NCBI GenBank assembly: GCA_022453515.1
Contig: JAJNNY010000001.1
Location: 806,001 to 870,000 of the forward strand
Direction of reading: 5' to 3'
From: Astrocystis sublimbata
Taxonomy: Eukaryota > Ascomycota > Sordariomycetes > Xylariales > Xylariaceae
DNA: 64,000 nt
A program made the position numbers and the translations under genes. Below are positions 44,045-56,893 of this stretch, in pieces; within the stretch, counting starts at the first letter, position 1; the number at the start of each line of letters is the position of its first letter. A model generated the notes under the pieces. It did not search any database. It was not told where the DNA came from and worked only from the letters and a program-made list of their open reading frames with translations.

Positions 44045-45412
44045 TGTGACAGCTGATACTCGAAACTACAACCGAACCGACACACCTTGCACCGATGAAG
44101 AAAATCAGGAAGCGGTATTTATCGCAGGGACGAGCTCCCGCGTGAAAGAGGTTCCCCGCAAACTACCTACCTATATATACGACATGGTCTCGGAGCATCA
44201 TGCACAATGAAACCCTGCATATGCCAGATACCTACGTCCTGCCTGAGACCTATCTGCTATCTGGCAGATGCCCCTCGACAAGACAAGGTGTGGGTGGCGC
44301 GATGCTATCCCGTGTACGAGGTGAACCAGCCACTTAACCGCTATCAGCGCCGACTTTCCCAAACCGGACATCGACCTCGTCTAAATGATGTGATAGGGTT
44401 GGAAATGGCACCTGGTATCATGTCGGGCAGGTCGGACAAAAGCACACCTTATCAACCCCGCCCGCCAACCAGACAAACAACTTCCGACCATTTTCATTAA
44501 AGGTCCTGGTAGCACAGCATCTGTTCAAAGAACACGGAATTGGTGAGAATGCTCTAATTGAGCGGCCCGCGCTGTGGCAATTTCATGACACCCTCTCTCT
44601 CTACCTCGCAGCAATAATGATGTGCCGCCTATCACACCCTCACACTCGCCGTCGCTACAAACGTGCGCTGAGGAGTGTGATGCCCCGGCCTAAGCATGGT
44701 GTTTCGTTTCAAAATAGACAGACGTGCTAGATGTGACTCTGTTTCATGCTAAAAAGTCTTGATCAAGTTTGCTATGCGAGACTGCCCATGTTGGCTTGAC
44801 GCCACAAGCCGGAGATCATGAAATCTAGAATTGTAGAGTGCATCACAAGACAAAAAAGTTCGGAAATCGATCGACACAGCTCATTTACCTCTGCCAGTGA
44901 GCTTGAGATCCAGACCACCTGTTTTAACCTTCCGGAGAGTCGCGATTCGTACTGCGCTTTGTCCCTCCGTGGCGGAATCGCTGCCGCAAGATGCCATGCA
45001 GGGTAGCCATCACGCAAGCAATAGTCAGGTTTAGCATGCAAGCCTCCGATTTATATTCCTACCCCATGTATCTCGCCATACAACTTGGAAGACACGTCGG
45101 GGGTTAAAAGTTCAGGAAGACTCACCCCTTATTTCAGTAGCGAGGCTGCCTACCTAGGTAGCTATGCGAAGCCCATTCCTTGATTTCACAGAGGGGGTAT
45201 TTCCCATTCTAAACAACGACACGACCCGTTCCGTTGACCCTTCCCGTGTCTTTTAGTAGAACCGTAACTCCGAAGCAATGCTATGTACGGTATATACACG
45301 TGAACATCGTATAAGCGTGTAATAAACCCCGATATCATAATGAAATAACCCCATTATGAGGATACTACCGGATGTGAAAAAGCACCCAGAGGAACACGCC
45401 TTTCACCTCCGC
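44045..45412. other. Intergenic, no supported gene
   Basis: 1.37 kb containing the transporter promoter and the 3' flank of rrp6. Short frames at 44207-44500 and 44772-45041 have no motif. TACCTA/TAGGTA words occur at 44162-44173 and 45148-45158. I see nothing else. Confidence 0.5.
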
Positions 45413-48276
45413 TCACTTCTTAAACGTCGCGCTTTTGCCCGGCTTCTCTCCATGGAACCTGCGTGCAGGCTTCGGCCCCTCGGCGGTCAGCGCGTAGGGA
45501 TTGAACCTAGCCTTCCTCATGCCGCTCTTATCATCTGCCTTGCCCTGCCTTTTAAGGACCGACTGAGCCGTACTGTAGTCGAACGGCTCGTCGTCGCTCT
45601 CGTCGGTTCCAGCCTCCTTGCCATCTTTTCCGCCTGCAGCAGCTTGACTGGGCTTCTTGGCCGCCTTATTTGCTTTCTTGCGGTCCCGCTTTTCCTGTTT
45701 CTGACGTTTCTCTGCTTCTTTGCGCGCCTTCTTTGCCGCCTTCTTCTCGGCTTTCTTGGCTTTCTTATCTTCCCGCTCCTCCTCGCTGGAGTCATCGTCG
45801 GGCACAGCAATTTCTTCGTCGTCAAGTTTTGATTCTGAGATGGTAGCTTCATCTGGCTCGGGGGCATCTTCTGATTCGTCATCGGATTCAGAGCTAGAGC
45901 TAGAGCTAGAGCTAGAGCTAGAGCTAGAATCTTGTTCGAGTTCGGAAGAATTGCGCTTTCGGCCAGACTTTAGTGTAAATTCCCTGTCCTGAGGCGCCTG
46001 GTCGCCGGGTTGAGAAGCACTGGTAGTTGGCTCGTTTTCTGCCATGACGATGTCATGAACTGGGGCTTCTTCAACATCCTCGGCCAACGTGGCTGACTGC
46101 ACAAATTTCGCCCATGGTAGCTCGAATTCATGTTGCTTCGGTTGTGATTTTCTGCTCTCTGGCTCCCATCGGGTACTGACAGGCATGTCACCCCACAGCC
46201 GGGATGTAGCTGCGATGAGATTCTGCACCTTAAGTTCATCCTTCGCGCTCTCAATCCTCGGAAACACTCGACGAGCGACTTCACCGATCCCCATAGAAGC
46301 TGACGCAGTGCCCCTTATGGCCTCGGCCACACTGGGACCATTGGCGCCTTGCTCCACTGCTTTGGAAATTATCTTGAACAAGCCGGACACTTCGCGCTTA
46401 GCTAGGAAAGACCCAGCGTCGAGTAGGCCATGGAGCGCCTTAGGGTCAGGGGGCAGCTGCCTAGTAATGTTGAATAGTGTCGGGTTGCTCATGACGAAGA
46501 GAGGATTCTCATCCTCTTGTCGTGCTAGTTTGTCTCGCCATTCATGGATGGCGCGAAACGCAGAAAATTGCTCTTTTGTAAGCTTCCCCGAGGAGTGTCT
46601 GATGAGCAGATTGAGCCAGCCATATGGCCCCTGACCGGTCTCTGCATCATAAGCAGAGGTTTCGTGCCGACGGAGAGCCGTCTCTTTTGATTTGGACAAG
46701 ACGTGATGCATAAGATCGTCTTCTGCCGTGCCAGACGACAAGAGCTCATTTCGGAGATGATCGTATATGTAGAGCAAATAATGGGTATCTGATCGTGCGT
46801 AATAAAACATTTCCTCGGGTAAGGGCCTGCGGTTGTGGATTAGCCAAGTAGGAACATGATGGTCTCTGACGCAACTTGATCACCTACCGAATTCGCCAAT
46901 CCGCTAATTGGTACTGCTTGTCTGCGTCGAAATCTACGAATCGTTTGAGAAGATAAGCGAGACTTCGCGTCGGGTATTGCAGGGCGCATGCAGCCTCGAA
47001 TGTGTCAAACAGGCCAACAATGTAGAGCCCGCAGTCTCTCTGAAGCCACACAATATCCATGTATGCGCCATGTAGCACCTGATCAGAGTGTCAATGGACG
47101 ATCACAGCAGGCCTGGTTTCATTCAGTAGTCCTCGACTTACCTTGAGGATGCTGGGATCGGCGAACACTTCATTCAGCACTTCTAGCTTGCGACGCCATG
47201 GCTGTAGTGTATCGACTATCCAATCTTTTTCGCGGGTGCTTATCTGCATGAGAGAGAGCAGTCCGGAATAGGTTCGGAAGTCGTGGTGCTCCGTGTCGAT
47301 TGCTATTTCAGTCGCGCCTTTGAGCTCTTGCAGCATTTCTAGAACCCCATCATATGTATCAACGAATGTGGCAGTCGTGGATTCAACAGGAAGGTATTGG
47401 ATCGGATCTTTTTGCTGGAACACGGCTTTGGGATACTCAAGCGAGAGGATTTCTGCCTCGTAGGGGTGTTTATATCTGTTTATACAATCGTTAGCCAGTT
47501 GTTAATACAATCAGCGTTTCGATGTGAGAAGGAAGGGGCCATGGTAAATATATTCGGGATGCTAATATTTACTCGGCTACTCGGGCTGCCAAGCGCTTCG
47601 CTCTCGCTGCCCCTTGGTGGCGCAGTCGGTGTCTGCGATGCCTTGCAGTATGCTGCACTGGCAGCTCATCGGGCGGTAGGCAGGAAGAAAACAAGGTGGC
47701 ATACTGGGGGTCCAGGGGCTCGTCGTCGCCAAAAGCGACGAGGCTGTCTTCGAAAGAAAGCCGGGCATGTGGCTTTTTGGTAAGGATGGGCTTCCACGGA
47801 GACGTATCGTTGTTGTTGTTGTTGGGCTTATGCTCGAAGGCATTCTGGGGTTTGAGGATATTCGCGCGGCGCATGGACTGGTCCAAGGTATATCGAGACT
47901 TCTTGGGCGGAGGCGGAGGCTGGTCGGCGGTGGGAGCCGTCTTCCTCTTGATGGCGCCCGTGTACTCGTCGAGACTGGTGTCGGCCTTCTCCAGCAGATG
48001 GTCGAGGACGTCGACGATGCGCGACCAGTGGACATCGATGTCCTCGGCATCCTCCAGCTCTGGGGGAACGACGTCGGTGCCTTTGGTGGCGGATTGGAGG
48101 AGGGACGAGGTCAGAGTGAGGAGGTGGGAGGAGATGCCTTCGAGCTCTTCACCAACTGCAGGGTCGCTGGTGCGCTGAAAGCCCAGGTCTTCGGCGGCAA
48201 CCTGGTTCGTTAGCCGAGTAGTAGAGACCAGGGCACTCTGGACGAGTTCCTGGAGTGATTTGAAGGATGACTCCAT
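45413..48276 (-). CDS. rrp6: Exosome 3'-5' exoribonuclease Rrp6 (EXOSC10)
   Basis: Four exons: 48276-47705, 47475-47142, 47078-46888 and 46826-45413, total 836 residues. The first intron is long (229 bases, CA|GTATGC...ACAG) and its removal restores [12 protein letters not shown], a conserved Rrp6 segment. Rrp6 is the nuclear exosome-associated exonuclease that trims rRNA and snoRNA precursors and degrades aberrant nuclear RNA. Domains: PMC2NT (about 10-110, binds the Rrp47 partner), a DEDD-Y exonuclease with Asp251 and Glu253 (AIDTEHHDF), Asp310 (LHGAYMD) and Tyr375/Asp379 (YYARSDTHY), an HRDC domain (about 450-525), and a long acidic-then-basic tail with a serine run and [14 protein letters not shown] nuclear localisation sequence. 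All catalytic residues are present. Confidence 0.94.
45889..45928 (-). repeat. (AGCTCT)n hexamer encoding poly-Ser in rrp6
   Basis: About seven copies of GAGCTA on the plus strand, read on the minus strand as alternating serine codons, giving a run of about 13 Ser within the acidic tail of Rrp6. The unit is a multiple of three, so length changes keep the frame. Confidence 0.85.
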
Positions 48277-50941
48277 GGCTAGTCCGTAGTCCGGTCGCAC
48301 CTTTGAAGCGACGGCGACGGCGACAGCGACTGTGAGGATGTGATGGGCAGACCGATGTAAAGCGAGGGAGGTGTCTTAGGTCCACCGAGGTAGTACCACC
48401 ACCCAAAAAATGCTACAGCGCGCGCCGCGACGCTTGATTAGATAAGATAAGTGCTACCTTAGCCCCATTCTACCTTATGTCTAGGCAGGGCTAGGCATCT
48501 ACCTAACCAGGTCCCCAGGCACGCAGTGTGGAATTTAAATAATGCTTAGCTCCCGTCCTACTCGAAACTTTGGAAGAACAGACTTTAGGAGAGGGGTGTA
48601 TTTCTTCCTGCAGCCCTCCACCATAAACTTCAGATGAAAAGCAGGGATCCTGTCAGTTGGATGGCATTTTGAGGAACGCGCAGCTACAACGCCTTCCCAA
48701 CAAAATGCAAAATTTGGGATAAAGTATTCACTGTGCCTTTCCTGCCATCAGCTCCTTTTCTCTAGTCAAGATCTTTGTTGTGGACATACACGATACAAGA
48801 CTACGTGTATAGATTGCAAACATAGGTGTAGTCTTGTCAAATCTGAAATTGATGCTGGAATGAACACAAGGGAATTCGTTGTGAATTATATTGTTACAGG
48901 GAGAGAGGCCAATTCTCGATAGCTTCGTTCGGACACACAAGACGGAAACCAACAATTTACTGCCTTTGCAGCTTGAACGTCGTGATGATACAAATGCGTG
49001 CTTGTAGCTATTGTTGGAATCTAGAGGAGTGCAATGGAAGTATTCGAGGGCAACGAAGTAGTGCACATTCTCTCGTTTACATTTCTGTCACCTTCCAAAG
49101 ACATGATGCTCATGTCGTTCCACTGCTCACCTGGCTAGGATTTCGATAAATATGACACCTATAGTCAGCTGCGACATTGGAAACATGGTGGAGGTACAGT
49201 GTCATGAGTGAGAAGCACTCCATGGTAGGAAATGGACCCTGACGGCAATGAGGCAAGGCTCCGTCAAGGTAGAGGGGGGCTGTGATGTTTGTACAGCGCT
49301 ACATGGCACATCCTCGACACTTACACATTGAATAAACCAGCATTGTGCTAGAATTGTTCTAGAAGCAGGCACTCACCCACGTCTATGCAACTCCCCGTCG
49401 GAGGTTTCAGACGAGGGCGTAATAGATACATGTATCCATGATGTGTATACTACTACACTTGTCTGATATGTGGGGCATGATATTATGGCCAATTGGGTAA
49501 TGGATAACAGATCCATGGTAAAGAAAGGATACCTACTTAGGTACAGGGCTTCCCCATACGCTCTACCGGGATAGACGATCATGACGAAGACCCCCGGCGC
49601 CCTTAGGTAGAACATTGCTCCGAATTAATACACCCAATTCAACCCAACCGCGTGGCATCGCTTATCTCTAACAACTCTAGTCTGCCACTAGGATTTGCCG
49701 AAGCTCGGTAGGGCTGCCTACCAGGGCAGGGATGCATAGTGCAAGTAGTCGAAAATTAAGTTCTCTTTTAGGTCGGATGACCGAAAACTTGACACATTCC
49801 CCCTATCCCCGTCATAGCGCAGCTTGAGGCGCCCCAATCATAACAGATCTAAAATAATACTTACTATGTAGGTAATACTTAGTTTACCGAGCTCGGATGC
49901 CTCACAGTCATGTACTCGTAAATCGTCTGAGGCGAGAGCTACGACGTGGGAGCAGCCACCATCCCCATGGAAGAGTTGAATAAGCTTCAATAAGGGGCTA
50001 GTCCCATAGGCAAGCTGCTATCGATTGAGGAGACATTGTCCAGCGCAACACCAGCCAATCTTCACGATCCCATCTCCCAGTCGACTTTCGAAAGCTTACG
50101 GTACTGGTTCTGTAGCGGCGACTGTCAAGAAAATGACCGATCCAGAACTACGAGGACTTCTTCCTTGCCAATAAAGTAATGGCGAATAAACTTCCTAGTA
50201 GTGCATCGGCATCGCGATTTGTCTTCTTCTTTGATCTTGTTCCTTTTTTGAAGTTGAGTAGGCAATCATGATTCTTTACGATAACTCCATCAATTGGAAT
50301 CCCCTCAGACCAGAGCATTAATCCTTCCGAGGTCAATTCTGAAAGCCCTTCTCTAGCATCATGACATTGTGGCAGATGTTTTGCGATGTCGGTTTCTTTA
50401 ACTCGATGCTCTAGTCAGGCCCCACGAGCTCGCTCTCGACGGACCTGTTTGATAGCTTTTCCTCGCAGAATTCATTGTTTACCTACTCATTGCTGCATCG
50501 ATGGGATTATACCTTGATCCCTTCAGTCCCGAAGTCCAGGCAGGCCAATTATTCATACCTCAGTATATATGCAGTGTTTAAAGGTGAGAAGGGGCCTCCA
50601 GTTAGGCGGGCGAGGCGGGTTGGGTCGGTACTGAAACCAAGGCGAGATCCACTCCCAAGACCATGTCTAGGGACATAAATTTCTGCTGGGTCAACACGGC
50701 GACACGCGAAACTTGCGTTTTCCTCGCCTGACTGGCTCCTCTATCGGATGCAGAAAGGAATTGCATTGCTGGATCTTTACCAATTCCTATTCTAGAGACT
50801 CTTCTCCTATCCTCTACTTTCATTTAGTTACACTCACTGCGACATCCGCCGATCAAGCGCTGGGCAAGCGCCTGTCCGTCTTTGCATTCCCGCGCGCGGC
50901 TTCTTTTCCTTCCTTGTCTTTTCTTGTATCCTATTGTAATT
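48277..50941. other. Intergenic 2.7 kb, no supported gene
   Basis: Between divergent rrp6 and the UPF0658 gene. Base composition is moderately AT-rich. Short frames (48728-49066, 49373-49615, 50148-50336, 50602-50823, all minus) show no shared frame, motif or splice partner. TACCTA/TAGGTA words lie near 48499 and 49531-49545. A pyrimidine-rich stretch precedes the ATG at 50942, as is usual for a fungal leader. Confidence 0.5.
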
Positions 50942-52189
50942 ATGTATTTTCCTGATACGAAATGGACGCGCCTGTTCCTATCGGTTGCTCTTATACAGAG
51001 CATAGTAGCGCTGTCTCTCGAAGCGTAAGACATCAACCCGCCACGATGGGGCCCTTGTTTTACGGTCTACGGGCTCATCCCACCTCTTCCGACATACAAG
51101 ATAATACTAACGCAAGGTCATAGGTATGTCCTCATCACAGTCGAGGATAATCTAGCGCCTGAAGCATACCAGGTCCAATCCGGCCACACGGTACCCATGT
51201 ACGCGTCGCTGTTCATCTTCGGCTTCATCTACCAACTCGTTCTGTTTTACGATGCATTGCGCTTGAACAGCATGATCCAGGTGATCGGCCTGTGCCTGTA
51301 TAATGTCTCGCTCCTCATCTACTCGATACTCCAGCCAAGGCAAATCCAGAATGCGCTAGACCGTCTCGAGCTTTCCCTCATCATGGGCGAACGTCCGATC
51401 CTGAATCCCGATAGCAATGTGTGGCATGATATCGAACCTTTCCTGCTCGTAATGATAGCCGTTTTGGCCGTTGGTACCGTCGTCCTATGTTTCCTTGCCT
51501 ACAAGCTTCAGGCCGAGCTTGCATGGTCCGTCTACAAGGTCATACACGCAGATATATCCATGAGGCGGCGTGTTATCATACTGCAAGTAAGCGCTGCCCC
51601 TAATGGCCTCCCGTCAGTAGTGTTCCAAATGAGCTCATCGTCAATAGGTCCACTTAGCCCTTGTCAAATTTGATTTCTTCTTCATCATCGGGTTCCTTGT
51701 ACAGAACATAGTCCACATTGTCTATACGAACGTGCCTGAATTTGGCCTTAGCATTGGCGCAACGTTTTTCGTCCTCTTTGTCGCTATTTTCGCCATAGTG
51801 TTCAATTTGAGGGAGAACAAGCTGGGTACAGGAGTGATTACTGTGAGTGTCTATCAACTGAACCATCCTCCAGCCGTATGACTGTCTAATACCTACCTAC
51901 CTAGTTTGTATATTTCTTGGAGGTTATTTACCTGGTCTACAAACTGGTGAAGCTCTCCGAAGAACCAGAGGGCTTCATACTCGCCCTTTTCGCAGGGATT
52001 ACGATCTTCATGCACCTTGCCACCATTGTCGCAGCCGTGCTATGTTTTGTCAGCTATGGCAAAGGTCTCAAGGCATACGCTAAGTCTCAAGACAAGCTTG
52101 CTCGGTATTCAGGCAACGATACACTGGACCTCCAAAACACTGCTCATGGTTCCGCGCCCTTTATTGAACACAGGATGACTCTGGACTGA
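50942..52189 (+). CDS. UPF0658 Golgi-type multi-pass membrane protein (341 aa)
   Basis: Four exons: 50942-51024, 51124-51586, 51648-51842 and 51905-52189; all introns GT-AG and in register. The first exon gives MYFPDTKWTRLFLSVALIQSIVAL, a start typical of the family, and the second contains SMIQVIGLCLYNVSLLIYSI plus an ILQPRQIQ stretch. At least seven hydrophobic helices are visible, including VIYLVYKLVKL and FMHLATIVAAVLCFVSYG near the end, followed by a short polar tail. This matches the UPF0658 family, whose S. pombe member localises to the Golgi. Molecular function is unknown. The intron before the last exon ends in a repeated TACC word. No defects seen. Confidence 0.82.
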
Positions 52190-53103
52190 ACAACGTTGGT
52201 GCGTACGTATTAATCCTGCCATATATGGTATATTCATATTTCGCAATCAGTCATCCGAACGCGGCCTAAGTACCTGGTCAAAAATGCTAGATGAGGGCAT
52301 TCATGCTTACGCAAAAAGTTTAATTTTAAAGCAAGGTTTAATTGTTCAATAAAAGAGCAATTCAACTCTCCACGATGTTGATATTGATACTATCGAACAT
52401 TGATCAATCGCCTGGCGGCTAGAAAAGGATTGGTAGAAGTTGGAGGTTTACACCTACCACAAGTAATAATTTTATATAAGCTATAACATATCCGAGTAGT
52501 AGAAAGATCACTAAGATTCCCACTGCATCCTGAAACCTTAATCAGTGTTGCGTCTCATCGCCATGCCCCTTGTCCAAATCACACCTCGCCAATCTTCATT
52601 GATTTTCACTCCCATTAATGATATGCAGGATAATATATTGACGACTTTTGATGACCATGTCGTTGTCAGTTCAAGCACATGAAATATGGTTGTCGAAGAC
52701 TATAGTCAGTAATTATATTGACACTCGTTGCAATCAAACTTTAGATAGTTAATTCAATCCAGTCCATAATTCCACACCTGTGCTAAGTATTACCCAATAG
52801 CTCTCGTGGCAACGGCTTGAAATGCTTCTAATCCAGCAAGGCAGGAAGAATAATTGTTAATTAAAAATTGAAGATTTGTTCCGCTCTTGGATTTTTGTTT
52901 GCTCTATCAGTGTGATATGTGTTCTCTATTTCTACTAATTAATCTTTACTCAGTTCGCACTACTCAACATATTGCCAAGCAACCCCCTAATACAGGAGCA
53001 ACTGTTCAATACGGCTTGAGCAAGTCTATGAGAGCACAATTACTAGCACTCGTCTAAGAGACAGACCTTGCCAGCTGGTTCGCCACTTATAGAAATTAAT
53101 CTA
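52190..53103. other. AT-rich convergent intergenic region
   Basis: 914 bases, visibly AT-rich, with no open frame of note. It separates the 3' ends of the UPF0658 and tyrosinase genes. Composition would allow a decayed, RIP-affected repeat, but I recognise no element. Confidence 0.45.
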
Positions 53104-54294
53104 TTAGTATTCGTAGCATAGAAGAGCCGTCTTGTGGGACATCACGTCAGAAACCTTGATATCCTCGGTAAAGCCGAAGAAAGGCATGATATCGTCGATG
53201 GAAACTTCGTCGGTGTTCTCGGGCACAGCTTGTGTCCTCCGGCCGGCATACTCGTTCGTGCGAGTCTCGGGTTTCTCCTGCTGCCACTTGGACCATAATC
53301 GGTCTATCTGGACGTGGTGTAGGAAGAAGATGGGGTCTAGCCGCAAGTTTTCGACATTAGCACATTTGAGAAACGTTGTGTTACGCCTTGGAGGCGGAGC
53401 GGGAAACTTGAACTAACCATTTGGTGACGAGGAAGGACTCATGTCGCCGCCGATGGCGCTGTGCACCGCGCCGTGCGGGTTGCCTTCCAGATTCTGTCGG
53501 AATTCGTCGTAACCGGGGAGCTTGTTGATCTTGGCAAGGACCTCAGGCGTGTAGGCGAACGAGAGCATGTCCCCGGGAAAATCTACGCCGCTGTTGAAAT
53601 TTCGGTCCAGGCAGTGCGGCTGGTACTTGGTCCGGAAGTAGCTCACGTTCAAACCTGCGAAAGGTCCGTCCGAGACGCAGAAGTAGACTCCGTCCTTGAC
53701 CGAGTCGATGAGCGCATCGCGTAGCCGATCCGTTTCGTTGGCATTGACCCCGTTGCCGCCGAGGCCTAGAACTGGGTCCCATATCGACGACGTAGCCGGG
53801 TCGGCTACGTCTAGTGTCCAGTCCCAGTATCTGCGTGAGGGAGCAATGTCAGCAGGCAGGCTAGCTAAAGAGCATAAACTGCTTGTGCTAGGGGCTACCT
53901 ACGCCATAGGGCCGGTGTAGCCACATGCTCTGAGCTCGGTCTCATAGAGGCCAACGAAATACCTATGCCACGGCAGAAATTGGGCAACGAAGTGAATGTC
54001 TGAGTTTAAAGAAGAGTGGACGAAGGTGAAGTCATCATAGAGTGTGGTGTTTAGGCCGATCCGTGAAGGCTTCTTGGTGAGACACCAGACGGCATCGGTG
54101 TACTCCTTTTGCGTGGCGGCATCAAGAGTACGGTATTCGACGCGCTTGGAGGGGGTTGTGCATGCCTCTTTCTCCTGGCGTGGGATCAGTTGGGGGTTGA
54201 TGCGGCTCGTGTAATCGACCTCGCCGCCCTCACGAGGAAGGACAGCTGCGGCCAAGCAAAGGCTTGGGAGGAGTGAGAACTGAACAAAGCGCAT
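53104..54294 (-). CDS. Secreted tyrosinase-family copper oxidase (345 aa)
   Basis: Three exons: 54294-53903, 53830-53418 and 53336-53104. Start ATG 54294 gives a signal peptide (MRFVQFSLLPSLCLAAAVLP); an ATG eight codons upstream would spoil it. The CuA histidines are His93 (FVHSSL), His101 (SDIHF) and His110 (FLPWHRYFVGLYE), followed by YWDWT. The CuB histidines are His250 and His254 (NPHGAVHSAIGG) and the HH pair at 275-276 (DPIFFLHHVQIDRLW). All six copper ligands are therefore present. The protein is short, without the C-terminal cap domain of intracellular fungal tyrosinases, and matches secreted ascomycete tyrosinases active on small phenols. Such genes often sit in secondary-metabolite or pigment regions, but I see no such cluster here. 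Confidence 0.88.
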
Positions 54295-55560
54295 GTTGCT
54301 AGATGACAGGAACTGCAAACAACTTGTATGAGAATCAGGTGATGAGCGAACAACACTACTCTTGATGATGGTTTACTTATCATCAAATCGCTCTCTAGTC
54401 TAAAGCTTCCTTCGCAGTCCATTTAATAGTTCGCAAAGCCGGACCACCTCGTGGTCATCTCATGCGAGGAACGCAGCCGCTTGAGCCCAAACCAATTCCG
54501 ACCAACTCTTACACACCCTGGGACTTCCATGATGATTAATACGAGATCAGGTGCTTTTCTACCGTGCCATGATTGTTGTTGACCGGCTATGCTTCCGTGG
54601 GCATAGAGCATAGAGCATAGTATTCTCACCGCCCCGCTCGAGTATAAGACACTAATAGCCTTAAGGGCACATATGCCTTCGTTCCTGGCGAAGGAGGGAC
54701 GTCTGAGTGAAACGATGATTTGATTGTCCCCACTTCGTCTACCAAACCTCCATGGACGCACTATGGGATCGAATCTCCGTCTAAGGCCTGTCGTATAATG
54801 CGCTTGGCAGTAATACTAGTTCACGGTCACACAGCCCACAAAGCCTTTATACGGTACTTATATTACTGCTAAGATAAACTCTAGTGTGATATTGGGAACT
54901 TGCCTTGCTGAAACCTATTGCAACTATCCTTGAATGCTAAAGTGAAGAGGCATGATGTAGTACTATACACGTATACGGGCAACTACTCCGCATGCTCGGA
55001 CGCATTGATGGCCGTTTTAGGTAGGTAAGGACCTAAGCAAGCCGGGATTGACCCCGTCACGTCCGTCAAGAGGCAGCTCGTTAAGGCAAAAACTAAAGAG
55101 ACTCCCTACCCAGTGTTTTGTCGATCTCCACGTGATTCTTAGTTGTTGAAAACAATGTCGAGGTTGTTTATATGCTGCAAGGGAAAGAACCACGCGATTG
55201 ACACGTTGAATCGCCGGTAGGACCGACGTCCACTACCTACCTAGTATAGAAGGCCAAGCCCGGACCCGACCCAGTGGATGGCTGCATGGGATGTCTTCGC
55301 TCAAGGATGTTGAGCCGACGCATAAACTCCCCTCGAGTTTGAAGATACGAGGTCGAGAAGGCATTCGGCAAATAGATGTTGTATCAAATCGCCAATAGGC
55401 TTTGTATGGTAAGCTACCTAGGTACCTAAAGCTATGCATTGCACATATATTATATAAGTTGGGTATGTCTGCTGCCATCCGGTGAACGATTAAGAAACTC
55501 ACAAACACATACCACCGGCTCACTCTCGTACACTTGCATCTTTCAAAACCTATCATCAAG
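54295..55560. promoter_or_regulatory. Upstream region shared by tyrosinase (-) and aspartic protease (+)
   Basis: 1.27 kb between two divergent secreted-enzyme genes. No gene is supported; the frame at 55233-55595 (-) has no motif. TACCTA/TAGGTA words occur at 55019-55027, 55229-55241 and 55419-55432, and a GCATAGA triplet repeat at 54599-54619. Confidence 0.45.
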
Positions 55561-56893
55561 ATGGCGAGCACCACAAGTTCGATTCTTGCAGCCATGGCGC
55601 TTGTTCAGACTGGCTCGGCCTTTGTCTTGGACCTCCCGATCTGGTTTCGTACCACATATGTATGTTGGTCCAAACCTTTACAACGCTCGTGTTACCTCTC
55701 TGACTGTCTTTACAGGCGTTGGTAAATCTGCCCGTGGGCACGCCGCCTCAAGAGCACCTGCTCCTGTTTGATACAGGGAGTGGATCATCGTGGATAGCCG
55801 ACAAGAAGTGTGCCGATGAAGTTTGCAAGAATACGAGCGGGTAGGTAACACGGCAATTTGACTGGCCCCGTCGCCTTCCTCAAATAAAATATCTAGAATG
55901 TAACGCTTACATATGTTGTGTAGATTTTCCCGTAACGGCTACGACATAGATGCCTCGTCGACTGGTGAGGACCTCGGCGTATACGATTCGGTCGACTATC
56001 TCGGAGGTAAAACCGGGGGTCCTGCCGTCAGCGACAAGTTCCAACTTGGAGATGCCTCGTGGAATCAAAGCTTCATCGCCGCCAATGATAGCTCCTGGTC
56101 TTTTATTCCAGGCGACGGCTTCTTCGGAATGTCCTTCTCCTCCATCGCCCAGCCAAGCACGCAGACGATCGTGGAGACCATGATGGAGGGCGGCCTACTC
56201 GATGAACCCAAGTTCGCCATTTACTACGGGAAGGAGTTCAACTTCACCGAGGACGGCGAAGGCGTTCTCACCCTGGGCGGCTCCAAGGAAGACCAGTACG
56301 TCGAAGGCGAGATGACGTGGCTTCCTGTCCGCAAGGACCAGGTGGCAAACGGCACCGCCTACCAGCTCTGGCGGTCAACTCTCCGCCAGGTTAGTGGGCG
56401 CCGCGATGGGTCTGCCGACGACGGCGGCCAGTCCTTCAACGGGAGTGTTGAGTTCGCGGCCGGCAAGGCTAACGGCGTGTTCGATACGGGGGCTGGGACC
56501 GTCTCGTTACCTACGCAGGCTGTATCGGATGTCTACAAGTCTATCGGGTGGGACTATGAGGCGCTTCTCAACGGCGACTTTCTCCCGCTATGCACCGATT
56601 TCAACTCGACCTGGTCCGTCACCTTCACCTTCTCGGACGACGACGTCAACTTCTTCAACATGTCGGTCAGCGGCGATCAACTCGCCAGGAATGGCTTCGC
56701 CGGCCGCGACGACGCCTGCGTGCCCCCATTCGATGACAGCGAAAGCGAGGGATTGGCGCTGATAGGACAATCCTTCATCCGCCGATTTTATACTGTTTTT
56801 GATTATGGTGCCACCAACGTCGAAGACTTCAAGCCTCGTATTGGCTTTGGTCAGTTGAAGAAGGAATACCAACCTCCGGCCGTAAATGCATAG
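55561..56893 (+). CDS. Secreted pepsin-type aspartic protease (A1 family, 397 aa)
   Basis: Three exons: 55561-55659, 55716-55840 and 55924-56893. A signal peptide covers the first 20 residues (MASTTSSILAAMALVQTGSA). The two catalytic motifs are Asp52 in LLFDTGSGSSW and Asp262 in GVFDTGAGTVSLP, and FYTVFDYG near the end is the usual last-strand motif. GDGFFGMSFSSIA corresponds to the family G-x-x-G-(L/M)-(S/G) turn. Only about 14 residues separate the signal peptide from the protease fold, so the usual propeptide is nearly absent; this resembles the yapsin/opsB-like and fungal 'short-pro' groups. Many N-glycosylation sequons fit secretion. No GPI-type hydrophobic end is seen. The neighbour is a divergent tyrosinase. 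Confidence 0.86.

Noticed and set aside
45720..45992. Plus-strand frame rich in Ser, Phe and Leu-Glu repeats
   Set aside because: Antisense of the rrp6 low-complexity tail.
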